The translations under genes and the position numbers were made by a program. 64,000 nucleotides of DNA from Herbaspirillum robiniae (lineage in GTDB: Bacteria; Pseudomonadota; Gammaproteobacteria; Burkholderiales; Burkholderiaceae_D). Below the pieces are notes generated by a model. The model worked only from the letters and a program-made list of their open reading frames with translations, had not been told where the DNA came from and did not search any database. The stretch is taken from contig NZ_NJGU01000010.1 in the NCBI RefSeq assembly GCF_002213415.1, positions 124,001 through 188,000 on the forward strand, in the 5' to 3' direction. Numbering within the stretch: position 1 is the stretch's first letter; each line of letters opens with the position of its first letter. This document shows, one piece after another, positions 47,860 through 58,000 of this stretch.

Positions 47860-49968
47860 ATGCTTCCTCGACAGCATCGCGCTATCCGCCACCATCTGCT
47901 GGCGGTCGGCCTGGTCTCCGTGAACTCGATGGCATCGGCACAGGGCGTTCCTGCGGACGCCGAACCGGCGGCCTTGCCGGAGATCAGCGTCACCTCCAGC
48001 ACCGACGCCAAATCCTATAAGGCGACATCGAGCAGCGGCGCCACCCGCACCGATACCCCGCTGATGGAAGTGCCGCAGTCGGTGCGCGTGATGACGGCGC
48101 AGCAGATCGAAGACGTGGGCGCGGTGCGACTGGCCGACACGGTCGAATACGTCAGCGGCATCACCAAGCTCAACGACTTCGGCGGCACCTGGGACAACTT
48201 CGGCATCCGGGGTTTCAGCAGCACCGACATGGGTTTCCTGATCAACGGCTTTCCCGGATCGCGCGGCTACAATCCGCGCCGGGATACGGCGACGGTGGAG
48301 CGCATCGAGTTCCTGAAAGGCCCGGCCTCGGCCATCTACGGCAGCAGCGAGCCGGGCGGCACCATCAACATCGTCACCAAGAAACCGCAGTTCGCCCAGA
48401 AGACCTCGGCCGAGCTGAGCGCCGGCAGCGGCGGACTCAAGCGCGCCACCCTCGACACCACCGGACCGCTGAGCGAGCATTTCGCCTATCGCCTCAACCT
48501 GATGTCGGAAGAGGGCGACACCCGCAACAGCATGCTCGGCAACAGGCGTTCGCTGGTGGCGCCGGCCCTCACCTGGGTGCTCGACCACGACACCATCCTC
48601 AACTACGAGGCCGAATTCCTGCGCTCGAGCACGCCGCTGGACCGCGGCGTCATCAACGTGCGCGGCGCACTGGGCGCCTTGCCGCGCGATCGCGTGCTCA
48701 ATGAGCCGTCCGACGGCAACATGAGCTTGAACAGCAACACCCACCAGCTGACCCTGGAACGCACGCTCTCGGACAACTGGCGCGCCAAGCTCGGCGCCAG
48801 CTACAAGGAAAGCAGTTTCGACGGCTATTACACCGAAGCCGACTCCCTGGCCGCCGACAACCGCACGCTGAACCGTCGCCGCACCTGGCGCCAGCTGCCT
48901 TCGCGCGACGCGTCCTTCCAGGCCGAGCTGGAAGGGAAATTCAAGACCGGAAGCATCGGCCACGACATGCTGTTCGGCGCCGAGGCGTCGCAGCTGTGGA
49001 TGAACACGGAGATCCTGCGCTCCACCGCCAACCTGCCGATCGACATCTACAACCCGGTGTACGGCGCGGCCGTCCCGCCGGTCACCAACCGCACCTCCAG
49101 CTCGGACGAGAACCAGCGGGTCAAGGCGCTGTTCGTGCAGGACCAGATCAGCCTGTCGCCGCAGTGGAAAGCGCTGGCCGGCCTGCGCTGGGACCAGTAC
49201 AACCAGAGCGTGCAGAACCGCGTCCCCACGGTGACCAACACGTCCCAGCAGCAGAGCGCGGTGTCGCCCCGCGCCGGCCTGACCTACCTGCCGAACGACT
49301 GGAGCTCCTACTACCTGACGGCCGGCAAGTCGTTCCGCGGCAACAGCGGCGTGGACATCAACGGCCGCGCCTTCGATCCCCAGCATTCCACCGCCTATGA
49401 AGCCGGCGTGAAGCTGCAATCGAAGGACGAGAGGTTGGGCGCCAACTTCGCGCTCTACGACATCACCAAGACCAACGTGCTGACCTCCAGCGACGTGCCC
49501 GGATACTCGGTGGCCGCCGGCGAGGTCAAGAGCACCGGCTTCGAGGCCGACGTGTACGGCCAGCTGACCACGAACTGGCGCGTCTCCGGCAACTTCTCCT
49601 GGGACAACGCGCGCGTGTCCAGGGACAAGACCCTGGCGCCGGGCACCCGCCTGGCCAACATCCCCGCCTACAGCGCGGGACTGCTGGCCATTCGCGAGGA
49701 TGCGCTGGCCAACGGCAGCCGCTACGGCGTCGGCGGCGGCATCAACTACGTCGGCAACCGCTCCGGCAACACCGCGGACACCTACTCGCTGCCGGCCTAC
49801 GCCACGGTCAAGCTGCTCAGCTACTGGCAGGCCAGCAAGAACGTCCGGGTCTCCGTGGATGTGCACAACCTGTTCAACCGGAACTACTACACCGGCTCCT
49901 GGGGCAACCTGTACGTCATTCCGGGAACCGAGCGCACCGTGGTGGCGCGCGTGAAGATCGACATGTGA
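47860..49968 (+). CDS. TonB-dependent siderophore receptor
   Basis: A 702-residue outer-membrane receptor. Signal peptide ends NSMASAQ; the mature N-terminus starts near the plug, with no long STN domain. Plug motifs are MEVPQSVRVMTAQQIEDVG, FGIRGFSSTDMGFLINGFPG and ERIEFLKGPASAIYGSSEPGG (in parts). The barrel continues to VDVHNLFNRNYYTGSWG and ends KIDM rather than the usual aromatic residue. ATG 47860 has little ribosome site; ATG 47850 is out of frame. Iron regulation is suggested by the AT-rich Fur-like region. Confidence 0.92.
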   Translation: MLPRQHRAIRHHLLAVGLVSVNSMASAQGVPADAEPAALPEISVTSSTDAKSYKATSSSGATRTDTPLMEVPQSVRVMTAQQIEDVGAVRLADTVEYVSGITKLNDFGGTWDNFGIRGFSSTDMGFLINGFPGSRGYNPRRDTATVERIEFLKGPASAIYGSSEPGGTINIVTKKPQFAQKTSAELSAGSGGLKRATLDTTGPLSEHFAYRLNLMSEEGDTRNSMLGNRRSLVAPALTWVLDHDTILNYEAEFLRSSTPLDRGVINVRGALGALPRDRVLNEPSDGNMSLNSNTHQLTLERTLSDNWRAKLGASYKESSFDGYYTEADSLAADNRTLNRRRTWRQLPSRDASFQAELEGKFKTGSIGHDMLFGAEASQLWMNTEILRSTANLPIDIYNPVYGAAVPPVTNRTSSSDENQRVKALFVQDQISLSPQWKALAGLRWDQYNQSVQNRVPTVTNTSQQQSAVSPRAGLTYLPNDWSSYYLTAGKSFRGNSGVDINGRAFDPQHSTAYEAGVKLQSKDERLGANFALYDITKTNVLTSSDVPGYSVAAGEVKSTGFEADVYGQLTTNWRVSGNFSWDNARVSRDKTLAPGTRLANIPAYSAGLLAIREDALANGSRYGVGGGINYVGNRSGNTADTYSLPAYATVKLLSYWQASKNVRVSVDVHNLFNRNYYTGSWGNLYVIPGTERTVVARVKIDM

Positions 49969-50003
49969 TCGCGTCGCCCGCGGCCGCGAGCCGACGGACA
50001 TGC

Positions 50004-50038
50004 AAAAACGCCCCGGCGCAGCTTGCCGGGGCGTTTTT
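50004..50038. terminator. Bidirectional terminator
   Basis: AAAAACGCCCCGGC pairs perfectly with GCCGGGGCGTTTTT around a 7-base loop, between the TonB receptor (+) and the DUF347 gene (-). Confidence 0.93.
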
Positions 50039-50068
50039 CATTTGCGCCTCGATGTACCCCAATGCACT

Positions 50069-50824
50069 TCAATGCGCGGACTGCGCGGCGCGCTGGCGAA
50101 ACGCCAGGATGCATACCAGCATGAACGCCAGCAGCGCCGCCGATGCCGCGTAGCGGCTCAGCTCCAGGCCTCCTTGCGCATGCGGCTTGTCCAGGAAGTC
50201 GCCCACCACCGCGCCCAGCGGCCGGGTCAGGATGAAGGCCGTCCAGAAGAGGATCGTCGGCGATATCTCGCTGGCGTAATGGGCGATCACCACCACCATC
50301 AGCAGGGCGCCGAAGATCAGCGCCGCGCCGGTATAGCCCAGGCCGGCGGTGTCGGCCATCCAGTCCCCCAGCGCAGTGCCCAGGGTCTGGGAAAACATGA
50401 TGGTGATCCAGTAGAACATCTCCGCCCGCGGCGTGTTGATGCTGCTGACCGACACCGAGCCCAGGCTGCGGTGCCAGCTATAGAGCGAGCCCAGAAGCAG
50501 CAACAGCAGCAGGGTAGAACCGCCGGCGTAGCCGATGCCCAGCGAGCGGTCGGCGAAATCCGCCAGCGTGGTGCCGACCGTGGTGGTGGCCACGATGGTG
50601 GTCCAGTAGAGCAGCGGGTGGAATTTCCCGGCCCTGACCTGCGCGACCACGGCCACGAGGAAAACGACGGCGAATATCGCCGTCCCGATTAGGTAGCCCA
50701 GGTTCATCGACATCGAAACCGCATCTCCGCCGGTTTCGCCAAGCGTGGTGGCCGCGATCTTGATCACCCAGAAAAGCAGGGTCACCTCCGGCACTTTGGC
50801 AAGCTGTTGTTGGTTGTCTGTCAT
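50069..50824 (-). CDS. DUF347/COG4705 repeat membrane protein
   Basis: A 251-residue polytopic inner-membrane protein built from four DUF347-type repeats: FWVIKIAATTLGETGGDAVS, YWTTIVATTTVGTTLADFAD, YWITIMFSQTLGTALGDWMA and FWTAFILTRPLGAVVGDFLD. Each places Thr-x-Gly and Asp residues in membrane helices, suggesting a pseudo-symmetric pore or transporter. About eight helices are predicted. Function is not established. A PmrA/QseB-type box with a -10 lies just upstream (50872-50904). Confidence 0.85.
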   Translation of the reverse strand: MTDNQQQLAKVPEVTLLFWVIKIAATTLGETGGDAVSMSMNLGYLIGTAIFAVVFLVAVVAQVRAGKFHPLLYWTTIVATTTVGTTLADFADRSLGIGYAGGSTLLLLLLLGSLYSWHRSLGSVSVSSINTPRAEMFYWITIMFSQTLGTALGDWMADTAGLGYTGAALIFGALLMVVVIAHYASEISPTILFWTAFILTRPLGAVVGDFLDKPHAQGGLELSRYAASAALLAFMLVCILAFRQRAAQSAH

Positions 50825-50871
50825 GGTGTGTCCATAGGAATGGTTTGCGGGTTTGCAGGAACGCCCCCCAG

Positions 50872-50904
50872 ACAGTACAAACGCCGACTTAGCTGATTCT
50901 TAGG
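50872..50904 (-). promoter_or_regulatory. PmrA/QseB-like box and promoter of the DUF347 gene
   Basis: On the minus strand: CCTAAG-N5-GCTAAG (50904-50888), ten bases, then TACTGT (50877-50872) as -10. The predicted start lies about 40 bases before the gene's ATG. Geometry identical to three other promoters in the window. Confidence 0.65.
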
Positions 50905-50947
50905 GCGTGTCGCCGGCGCGGCATCGGGAGCGATCAAAGCCGGGACG

Positions 50948-50972
50948 AAAAAAAGCCCGTGCAGGCACGGGC
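50948..50972 (-). terminator. Terminator of the DUF4148 gene
   Basis: On the minus strand GCCCGTGC-CT-GCACGGGC followed by seven T, 27 bases after the DUF4148 stop. Confidence 0.85.
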
Positions 50973-50998
50973 CAAGGGGGTATCACGGAGAGACGTGA

Positions 50999-51439
50999 TC
51001 AGTAACCGTTGTAGAGCGAATCGGCGCCGGCGTTGTTCCTGGCCGCGACAAGCTCGGCCTTCACCTCGGCGCGGGTCTTGTGCGAGGCCGCCTGCTTGAT
51101 GATGGGGTAGTTGTCGCCGTTGGCGATGGTGCCTTCACGCTCGGCGTCCACCAGCTCCTGGCGGACCTGCGCGCGCGTCTTGTGCGACTCGGCCTGTTGC
51201 AGGATCGGGTAGTTGTTGCCGTTGGCGATCGTGCCGGCGCGTTCGGCGGCGATCAGCTCGGCCCTGACATCGGCGCGGCTCTTGGTGCTGTGGAAAGGCA
51301 CGACGGGATACTGGTTCAGCGAATGCATGTTGGCGGCGTCGCGCGCCGCTTCCGACGGCGAAGCGGTCTGGGCGAAGGCGCTGAGCGATGCGGCGGCCAG
51401 GACGGTGGTGGCGATGATCTTGGTAACGATGGTCTTCAT
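50999..51439 (-). CDS. DUF4148 periplasmic protein
   Basis: A 146-residue secreted protein typical of Burkholderiales. Signal peptide ends SLSAFAQ. Three copies of the DUF4148 unit follow: SRADVRAELIAAERAGTI, TRAQVRQELVDAEREGTI and TRAEVKAELVAARNNAG, separated by NGxNYPI linkers. AAGGAGAAC precedes ATG 51439. Function unknown; it is monocistronic with its own terminator. Confidence 0.88.
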   Translation of the reverse strand: MKTIVTKIIATTVLAAASLSAFAQTASPSEAARDAANMHSLNQYPVVPFHSTKSRADVRAELIAAERAGTIANGNNYPILQQAESHKTRAQVRQELVDAEREGTIANGDNYPIIKQAASHKTRAEVKAELVAARNNAGADSLYNGY

Positions 51440-51544
51440 GGTGTTCTCCTTGAACAAAAATACCCTTGCGGGAGGTTGTTCAGCCGTGTCGGCTGTTGGA
51501 GTCCACTATGCGCCGCGGACGGTTAACGGCCTGTTTCCCGGTCG

Positions 51545-52921
51545 TTAAACTTCTTTAACGATGGCGATGGGCAGCAGCAGCTCCGCCTTCAGGCCGGGAT
51601 TGAGGTTGTGCAGCACCAGCCGGCCGCCGTGCAGCCTGGCCACCGAGGCGACGACGCTGAGCCCCAGTCCCATGCCGGGCGTGCCGCGGCTGGCGTCGCA
51701 GCGATAGAAGCGCTCCTGCACCTTGGGCAGCTCGTGCGCCGGAATGCCCGGCCCGTTGTCGACGACCTCGACGCAGATGGTCCCGTCGGTCCGGCGGCCG
51801 CAGGTCACCTCGACCTGGCCGCCCTCGGGCGAATACTTCAGCGCGTTGTCGACCAGGTTGCCGATGGCCTGCGTCAGCAGCAGCGGATCGCCCCTGAGGA
51901 AGAGCGGCCGCTGCCCGCCGGCCGACAGCGCGCGCTGCCGCGACTCCGCCAGCGGCAGGTAGAACTCGGCGACATCGTCGACGATGGTGGCGACATCGGT
52001 GGGCACGAAGCCCGAGCGACGCGCCCCGGTATCGATCTCGGCCAGCCGCAGCAGCGCGTTGAAGATGGCGATGACGCGGTCCACGTCGCCGATCGCGCCC
52101 TCGATCTCGGCGTACGTGCGCTCCCTGTCCGGGCGCGTCAGCGACAGCTCTTCCAGCCGCGAGCGCAGTTCGGCCAGCGGCGTGCGCAGGTCGTGGGCGA
52201 TGGCGTTGGACACGTTGCGCACGCCCTCCATGAGCTGCTCGATCTGGGCCAGCATGCGGTTCTCGGTGGCCACCAGGATGGCCAGCTCGTCCTCGCCGCC
52301 GCGATAGGGAAGGCGGTGCGAGAAATCGCCCTGCATGATCGCCGAGGCGGCGCTGTTGATGTCCTTGACCTTGGCCAGCAGGCTGCGCCTGACCACCAGG
52401 CCGCCGGCGGCGCCCAGCAGGATGATGACGGCGGCCGCGCTGCCGAGGCCATAGAGGAAGAGGTTTTCCAGCAGCCGGTACTTGTCGATGTCCTGCGCCA
52501 CCAGAAGCTGGTAGCGCCGGTCGAGCACGAGGTGCCGGGCCAGGATGCGGGTGGCCTTGCCGTCGACGTCGATCGAATAGCGCCCTTCGCCGGAGCCCGG
52601 CCGCACGTCCGGCGGCCAGGATGAAAGATTGCCGGCGAGTCGCCGGTGCGAGGCGTCCTCGAGGTAGATGATGTCTTCGGCGCCGTTGACCCGCGGCCCG
52701 ACCTGGGTTGCGATGGCCTGCTGCAGGCCCGCGATGCCCCGCTCGTTGAACACGCTTTCAAGCCGCGAGGAATCGGCGTGCAGGATGCGCAGCCTGTCCT
52801 CTTCGACATATTCGCGCCAGGCATAGCCCAGCGGCGTGGCAAACGAGACCAGCACCAGCAGGCTGAACAGCACATAGCACGCGCTCACCGTGCGCGCCGA
52901 GAAGCGGAAAAGATCAGCCAT
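51545..52921 (-). CDS. Sensor histidine kinase of the RND efflux operon
   Basis: A 458-residue membrane kinase. Two membrane helices (~12-32 and ~157-180) enclose a periplasmic sensor of ~125 residues. HAMP follows (RSLLAKVKDINSAASAIMQG), then HisKA with NAIAHDLRTPLAELRSRLEE and HATPase with NLVDNALKYSPEGG, DNGPGIP and GMGLGLSVVASV. It overlaps the upstream regulator by 8 bases and is the last gene of the efflux operon. Confidence 0.93.
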   Translation of the reverse strand: MADLFRFSARTVSACYVLFSLLVLVSFATPLGYAWREYVEEDRLRILHADSSRLESVFNERGIAGLQQAIATQVGPRVNGAEDIIYLEDASHRRLAGNLSSWPPDVRPGSGEGRYSIDVDGKATRILARHLVLDRRYQLLVAQDIDKYRLLENLFLYGLGSAAAVIILLGAAGGLVVRRSLLAKVKDINSAASAIMQGDFSHRLPYRGGEDELAILVATENRMLAQIEQLMEGVRNVSNAIAHDLRTPLAELRSRLEELSLTRPDRERTYAEIEGAIGDVDRVIAIFNALLRLAEIDTGARRSGFVPTDVATIVDDVAEFYLPLAESRQRALSAGGQRPLFLRGDPLLLTQAIGNLVDNALKYSPEGGQVEVTCGRRTDGTICVEVVDNGPGIPAHELPKVQERFYRCDASRGTPGMGLGLSVVASVARLHGGRLVLHNLNPGLKAELLLPIAIVKEV

Positions 52922-53594
52922 CGGTGCTCAGCATGTAGCCGGAGTTGCGGATGGTGCGCAGCAGCGGCGCGCCCGCGTCGGCGTCGATCTTCTGCCGCAG
53001 TTTGCTGATGTGGACGTCGACCACGTTGGTCTGCGGATCGAAGTCGTAATTCCAGACGTTCTGCAGCAGCATCGTGCGCGTGACCACCTGGTTCGCGTGG
53101 CGCATCAGGTACTCCAGCAGGCGGAACTCGCGGGGCTGCATGGTGATCGCCTTCCCGCCCCGCGACACCTTGTGGGCCAGCAGGTCCATATGCAGGTCGG
53201 CCACGACCAGCACGGTCTCGGCCGTGCTTTCCCGGGAACGCCGCACCAGCGCATCCAGCCGCGCCAGCAGTTCGCCGAATGAAAACGGCTTCACCAGGTA
53301 ATCGTCGCCGCCGCTCTGCAGGCCCTTGATGCGGTCGTCCACCCCCGACATGGCGCTCAAGATCAGGATCGGCACCTTGTTGCCGGTCCTTCTCAGCGCC
53401 TCGATGATGCCCAGGCCGTCGATCCCGCCGGGCAGCATGCGGTCCATGATGATGGCGTCGTACGGCTCGCTGGCGGCGAGGAACATGCCGTCGCGGCCGT
53501 TGTCGGCGCGGTCGGTGGTATGGCCGGATTCGGCCAGCCCCTTGGCCAGGAAGCTGGCCACCCGGGCGTTGTCTTCCACGATCAGCAGTTTCAT
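52914..53594 (-). CDS. OmpR-type response regulator of the RND efflux operon
   Basis: A 226-residue regulator with LLIVEDNARVASFL, Asp in IIMDRMLPGGIDG, LVKPFSFGEL, and a winged helix with MQPREFRLLEYLMRHANQVV and VVDVHISKLRQKID. Its ATG overlaps the stop of the outer-membrane factor gene by four bases, so efflux and regulation are coupled. It resembles CusR/CopR-type regulators. Confidence 0.93.
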   Translation of the reverse strand: MKLLIVEDNARVASFLAKGLAESGHTTDRADNGRDGMFLAASEPYDAIIMDRMLPGGIDGLGIIEALRRTGNKVPILILSAMSGVDDRIKGLQSGGDDYLVKPFSFGELLARLDALVRRSRESTAETVLVVADLHMDLLAHKVSRGGKAITMQPREFRLLEYLMRHANQVVTRTMLLQNVWNYDFDPQTNVVDVHISKLRQKIDADAGAPLLRTIRNSGYMLSTDG

Positions 53595-55045
53595 GGCTGC
53601 TCCTGCGCGTATTGCATCTGCTGCGCATGCCAGCCGCCGCCCAGCGCGCGGTAAAGGTCGACCAGGTTGGTCAGCCGGCCCAGCCTGGCGGTGATCAGCG
53701 ACTGGCGCGCGTTGTAGAGATCGGTATGCGCCGTCAGCACGTTCAGGTAGCTGTCGGCGCCGTTGTCATACATCAGCTGCGCCAACTCCAGGCGGCGCTG
53801 CTGGGCGCTTGCGAAGCGCTGCTGGGCCGCGAGCTGGTCGTCATAGGTGCCGCGCGCGGCCAGGCCGTCCGCCACTTCCTTGAACGCCGCCTGGATCGCC
53901 TTCTCGTATTGGGCTACCGCGATGCTCTTCTGCACCCTGGCCGCATCCAGGTTCGCTTGGTTGGCGCCGCCCGAGAAGATGGGCAGGCTGACCGAAGGCG
54001 CGAAGGACCACGCGCCGGAACCCGTGGCAAACAGGCCGCCCAGGGTCGAGCTCATGGAACCGGCGCTGCCGGTCAGGGAGATGGTCGGGAAGAACGCCGC
54101 CCGCGCCGCGCCGATGTTGGCGTTCTCGGCGCGCAGCGCGGATTCCGCCTGCAGGATGTCCGGCCGCTGGCGCAGCAGGTCCGAGGGCAGGCCGGCGGGG
54201 ATGTCCGACAGCAGGCTCTGCTGTTCCAGCGTGGCGGCTGGCGGCAGGTCGGCGGGCAGGTTCTGGCCGATCAGCAGCACCAGCGCATTCTCGGCCTGCG
54301 CCCGGGTGCGCAGCTGGGCGGAGTAACTGATCTGCGCCTGTTCCAGCGTCGTCTGCGACAGGCGCAGGTCCAGCTCCGACAGCGTGCCGGTGTCGAACTG
54401 CAGCTTCATGATCCCGTAGGTCTGGCGCGCCGCATCCAAAGTGTCCTTGGTGACCTGCAGTTGTTCGTCGTCGGCCAGCAGCGTCAGGTATTGGTCCGCC
54501 ACCTGCGAGATCAGGGCGATCCGGGCCGCCTGGCGGGCGTAGCCGCTGGCGAAGTACTGCTGCAGGGCGGCGTCGGACAGGCTGCGGATCCTGCCGAAGA
54601 AGTCCAGCTCCCACGACACGCCGAGATTGGCCGAATAGTCGTGGGCATAGGTGGTCTTGCCGCTGCTGGACACGCTGGCCGGCTTGCGCGAAGCCGCGAG
54701 GTCGGCGCCCGCATCCAGTTGCGGCACGAGGGAGGCGCGCTGCACGCGATATTGCGCCTGCACCTTCTCGACGTTGAGGGCGGCCACGCGCAGGTCCCTG
54801 TTGTTGGCCAGGGCGATTTCCACCAGGCGCTGCAGCCGCGCGTCCCGCAGGAAATCGCGCCAGTCGATGTCGACCGCGGCCGGAGGCGTGGCCGCGGATG
54901 CCGCCGGGCCGGGCGCCGCGTAGGCCGGGCCGGCCGGATAGCCGGCGGCGACCGGCGCCGCCGGTCGCTGGTACACCGGCTGCAGCGAGCAGCCGGCCGC
55001 CAGCGTGGCCAGCGCCAGGCAGATTGCTGAAGTGATGGTTTTCAT
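53591..55045 (-). CDS. Outer-membrane efflux channel lipoprotein (NodT/OprM family)
   Basis: A 484-residue TolC-type channel. Lipoprotein signal LALATLAAGCSLQPVYQRP gives a lipidated Cys. Family segments are WRDFLRDARLQRLVEIALAN, NLGVSWELDFFGRIRSLSDA and LLRQRPDILQAESALRAENA. ATG 55045 is used; it begins one base before the RND stop. Works with the RND pump and adaptor upstream. Confidence 0.95.
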   Translation of the reverse strand: MKTITSAICLALATLAAGCSLQPVYQRPAAPVAAGYPAGPAYAAPGPAASAATPPAAVDIDWRDFLRDARLQRLVEIALANNRDLRVAALNVEKVQAQYRVQRASLVPQLDAGADLAASRKPASVSSSGKTTYAHDYSANLGVSWELDFFGRIRSLSDAALQQYFASGYARQAARIALISQVADQYLTLLADDEQLQVTKDTLDAARQTYGIMKLQFDTGTLSELDLRLSQTTLEQAQISYSAQLRTRAQAENALVLLIGQNLPADLPPAATLEQQSLLSDIPAGLPSDLLRQRPDILQAESALRAENANIGAARAAFFPTISLTGSAGSMSSTLGGLFATGSGAWSFAPSVSLPIFSGGANQANLDAARVQKSIAVAQYEKAIQAAFKEVADGLAARGTYDDQLAAQQRFASAQQRRLELAQLMYDNGADSYLNVLTAHTDLYNARQSLITARLGRLTNLVDLYRALGGGWHAQQMQYAQEQP

Positions 55046-55046
55046 G

Positions 55047-58000
55047 TCAGTGGCCCTCCGGCTGCTGTGGGATATCGTTCGCATGGTCGTCAGGCGCATG
55101 CTGGTTCTTGCGGCGGCCCAGCTTGTCCACCACCACGATGAAGAACATCGGGATCAGGAAGGTCGCCAGGAAGGTGGAGGTCAGCGTGCCGCCGATGACG
55201 CCGGTGCCGATCGCCTTCTGGCTGGCCGAGCCGGCGCCGTGCGCGACCACCAGCGGCAGCACGCCCAGCATGAACGCCATCGAGGTCATGATGATCGGCC
55301 GCAGGCGCATCTGGGCCGCCTCGATCGCGGCCTGCAGGGCGGTGCGGCCCTGGTGCTGCAGTTCGCGCGCGAACTCCACGATCAGGATGGCGTTCTTGGC
55401 CGACAGCCCGATGACGGTGAGCAGCCCCACCTGGAAGTAGATGTCGTTGGAGAGGCCGGTGAGCGACGTTGCCGCCAGCGCGCCGAGCACGCCGATGGGC
55501 ACCACCATGATGACCGACACCGGGACGATCCAGCTTTCATAGAGCGCCGCCAGGCTCAGGAACACCACCAGAATCGAGAGACCGTACAGCAGCGGCGCCT
55601 GCGAGCTGGATTGCTGCTGCTGCAGCGAGGTGCCCGTCCACTCGTAGCCGATGCCGGCCGGCAGCGTGGCCGCCAGTTTCTCCATGGCCGCCATCGCCTG
55701 GCCGGTGCTCTGGCCGGGCGCGGACTGGCCCTGGATTTCCATCGCTTCCACGCCGTTGTAGCGCTGCAGCGTCGGCGGGCCGTAGGTCCATTGATAGCTG
55801 CCGAACGCGGAGAAGGGCACCATGGCGCCGCTGCTGTTGCGCACGTAGAGCTTCATGATGTCGTCCGGGTTCATGCGGAACTGCGCATCGGCCTGCACGT
55901 AGACCTTCTTGATGCGGTTGTCGGTATCGAGGAAGTTGTTCACGTACTTCGATCCCCACATGGTCGAGAAGGTCTGGTCGACGTCGGCGGCCGCCACGCC
56001 GAGCGCGGCGGCTTTCTCGCGGTCGATGTTGATCTTGAAGGTCGGATTGTCGGTCTGTCCCACGAAGCGCACCTGCGACAGCGCCGGATCGTCCTGCGCC
56101 ATCTGCAGCAGCTGGTCGCGCGCCTGGGCCAGCGCCGCATGCCCGAGTCCGCCGCGGTCCTCCAGCTCGAAGTCGAAGCCGGCGGCGCTGCCCAGGCCGC
56201 GGATCGGCGGCGGGCTGCGCGCGAAGATGTCGGCCGCCTTGTAGTCGGCGTAACGCTTGGCGATGCGCGACGAGAGCGCCTGCGCGGTGAGCTGCGGGCT
56301 GCCGCGCTCGGACCAGTCCTTGAGGTGGACGAAGATCTGGCCGATGTTCTGGCCGCGGATGCCGTTGGCGTTGCCGTTGACGGTCAGCGTGGCGTCGACC
56401 ATCGCCGCTTCATCCTTGAGCAGGTAGGCGGCGACTTCATCCATGATGGCGCCGGTGCGCTCCTGCGTGGTGCCGGGCGCCGTCTTGACCTGCACGAAGA
56501 GATAGCCCTGGTCCTCGTTGGGCAGGAAGGAGGTGGGAATGCGGCCGAACATGACCACCACCACGGCGATCAGCGCCGCATAGATGATCAGCCAGCGCCC
56601 GGAGCGCGCGACGATGCTGCGCACCCCGGAGACGTAGCGGTCACGCCCCAGGTCGAAGGTGCGGTTGAACCAGCCGAAGAAGCCTTTCTTCTGCGCGTGG
56701 TCCTGGTCGGGCCTGCGCAGGAGCGTGGCGCACAGCGCCGGGGTCAGGGTCAGCGCCACGAACACGGACAGTAGCATCGACGCCACGATGGTCAGCGAGA
56801 ACTGCCGGTAGATGCCGCCCACGGTGCCGCTGGAGAACGCCACCGGGACAAACACCGCGCACAGCACCAGGGCCACGCCGATGAGCGCGCTGCTGATCTG
56901 GCCCATCGCTTTGCGCGTGGCCTCGAGCGGCGACAGATGGTCCTCGTGCATGACGCGTTCCACGTTCTCGACCACCACGATGGCGTCGTCGACCAACAGG
57001 CCGATGGCCAGCACCAGGCCGAACATCGACAGCGTGTTGATGGTGAACCCAAGCGCCGCCATCACGCCGTACGTGCCCAGCAGGACCACCGGCACGGTGA
57101 TGGAAGGAATCAGGGTGGCGCGGATGTTCTGCAGGAACAGGTACATCACCAGGAACACCAGCACGATGCCTTCCAGCAGGGTCTTGACCACCTCCTGGAT
57201 GGAGACCTGGATGAAGGGCGTGACGTCGTTCGGATAGACCACCTTCAGGCCGTGCGGGAAATACGGCTCGAGCTGCGCCATGCGCGCCTTCACCGCCTTG
57301 GCGGTGACCAGCGCATTGCCGCCCGGCGCCAGCTGGATGCCCATGCCGGACGCCGGCTGGCCGTTGTACTTGTTGTCGATGTTGAAGTTCTCCGCCCCCA
57401 GCGCGATGCGCGCCACGTCGGACAGGCGAACCTGCGCGCCGTTGGGCATCACCTTCAGCAGGATGCGGCCGAAGTCCTCCCGGGTGCGCAGCAGCGTCGA
57501 TTCGGTGATGGTGGCGTTGAGCTGCTGGCCCTGCACCGACGGCGTGCCGCCCAGCTGGCCGCCGGAGATCTGCACGTTCTGCGCCTGCAAGGCGGCGGTG
57601 ACGTCGGCCGGCACCAGCGCATAGCTGTTGAGCTTTGCCGGATCCAGCCAGATGCGCATCGCATACTGGGAGCCGAACACGTCCATGTTGCCCACGCCGT
57701 TGATGCGGCTGATCGAATCCTGCACGTTGGACACCACGTAGTTGGCGATGTCGAACTTGTTCATGCTGCCGTCGGTGGAGACGAAGCCGATGACCATGAG
57801 GAAGGAGTTGGTCGATTTGGTGACCTTCACGCCGGATTGCTGGACCTGCGTGGGCAGCAGCGGCGTGGCCAGCTGCAGCTTGTTCTGCACCTGGACCTGC
57901 GCGACGTCGGGGTTGGTGCCCGCGGCGAAGGTCAGGGTGGTGGTCGACTGCCCGGTGTCGTCGCTGGAGGAGGACATGTAGAGCAGGTTGTCGATGCCGG

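Noticed and set aside
47850..47862. ATG 47850 as start of the TonB receptor
   Set aside because: It is out of frame with the conserved receptor; its product begins MKKYASS and has no signal peptide. ATG 47860 gives a plausible signal peptide.
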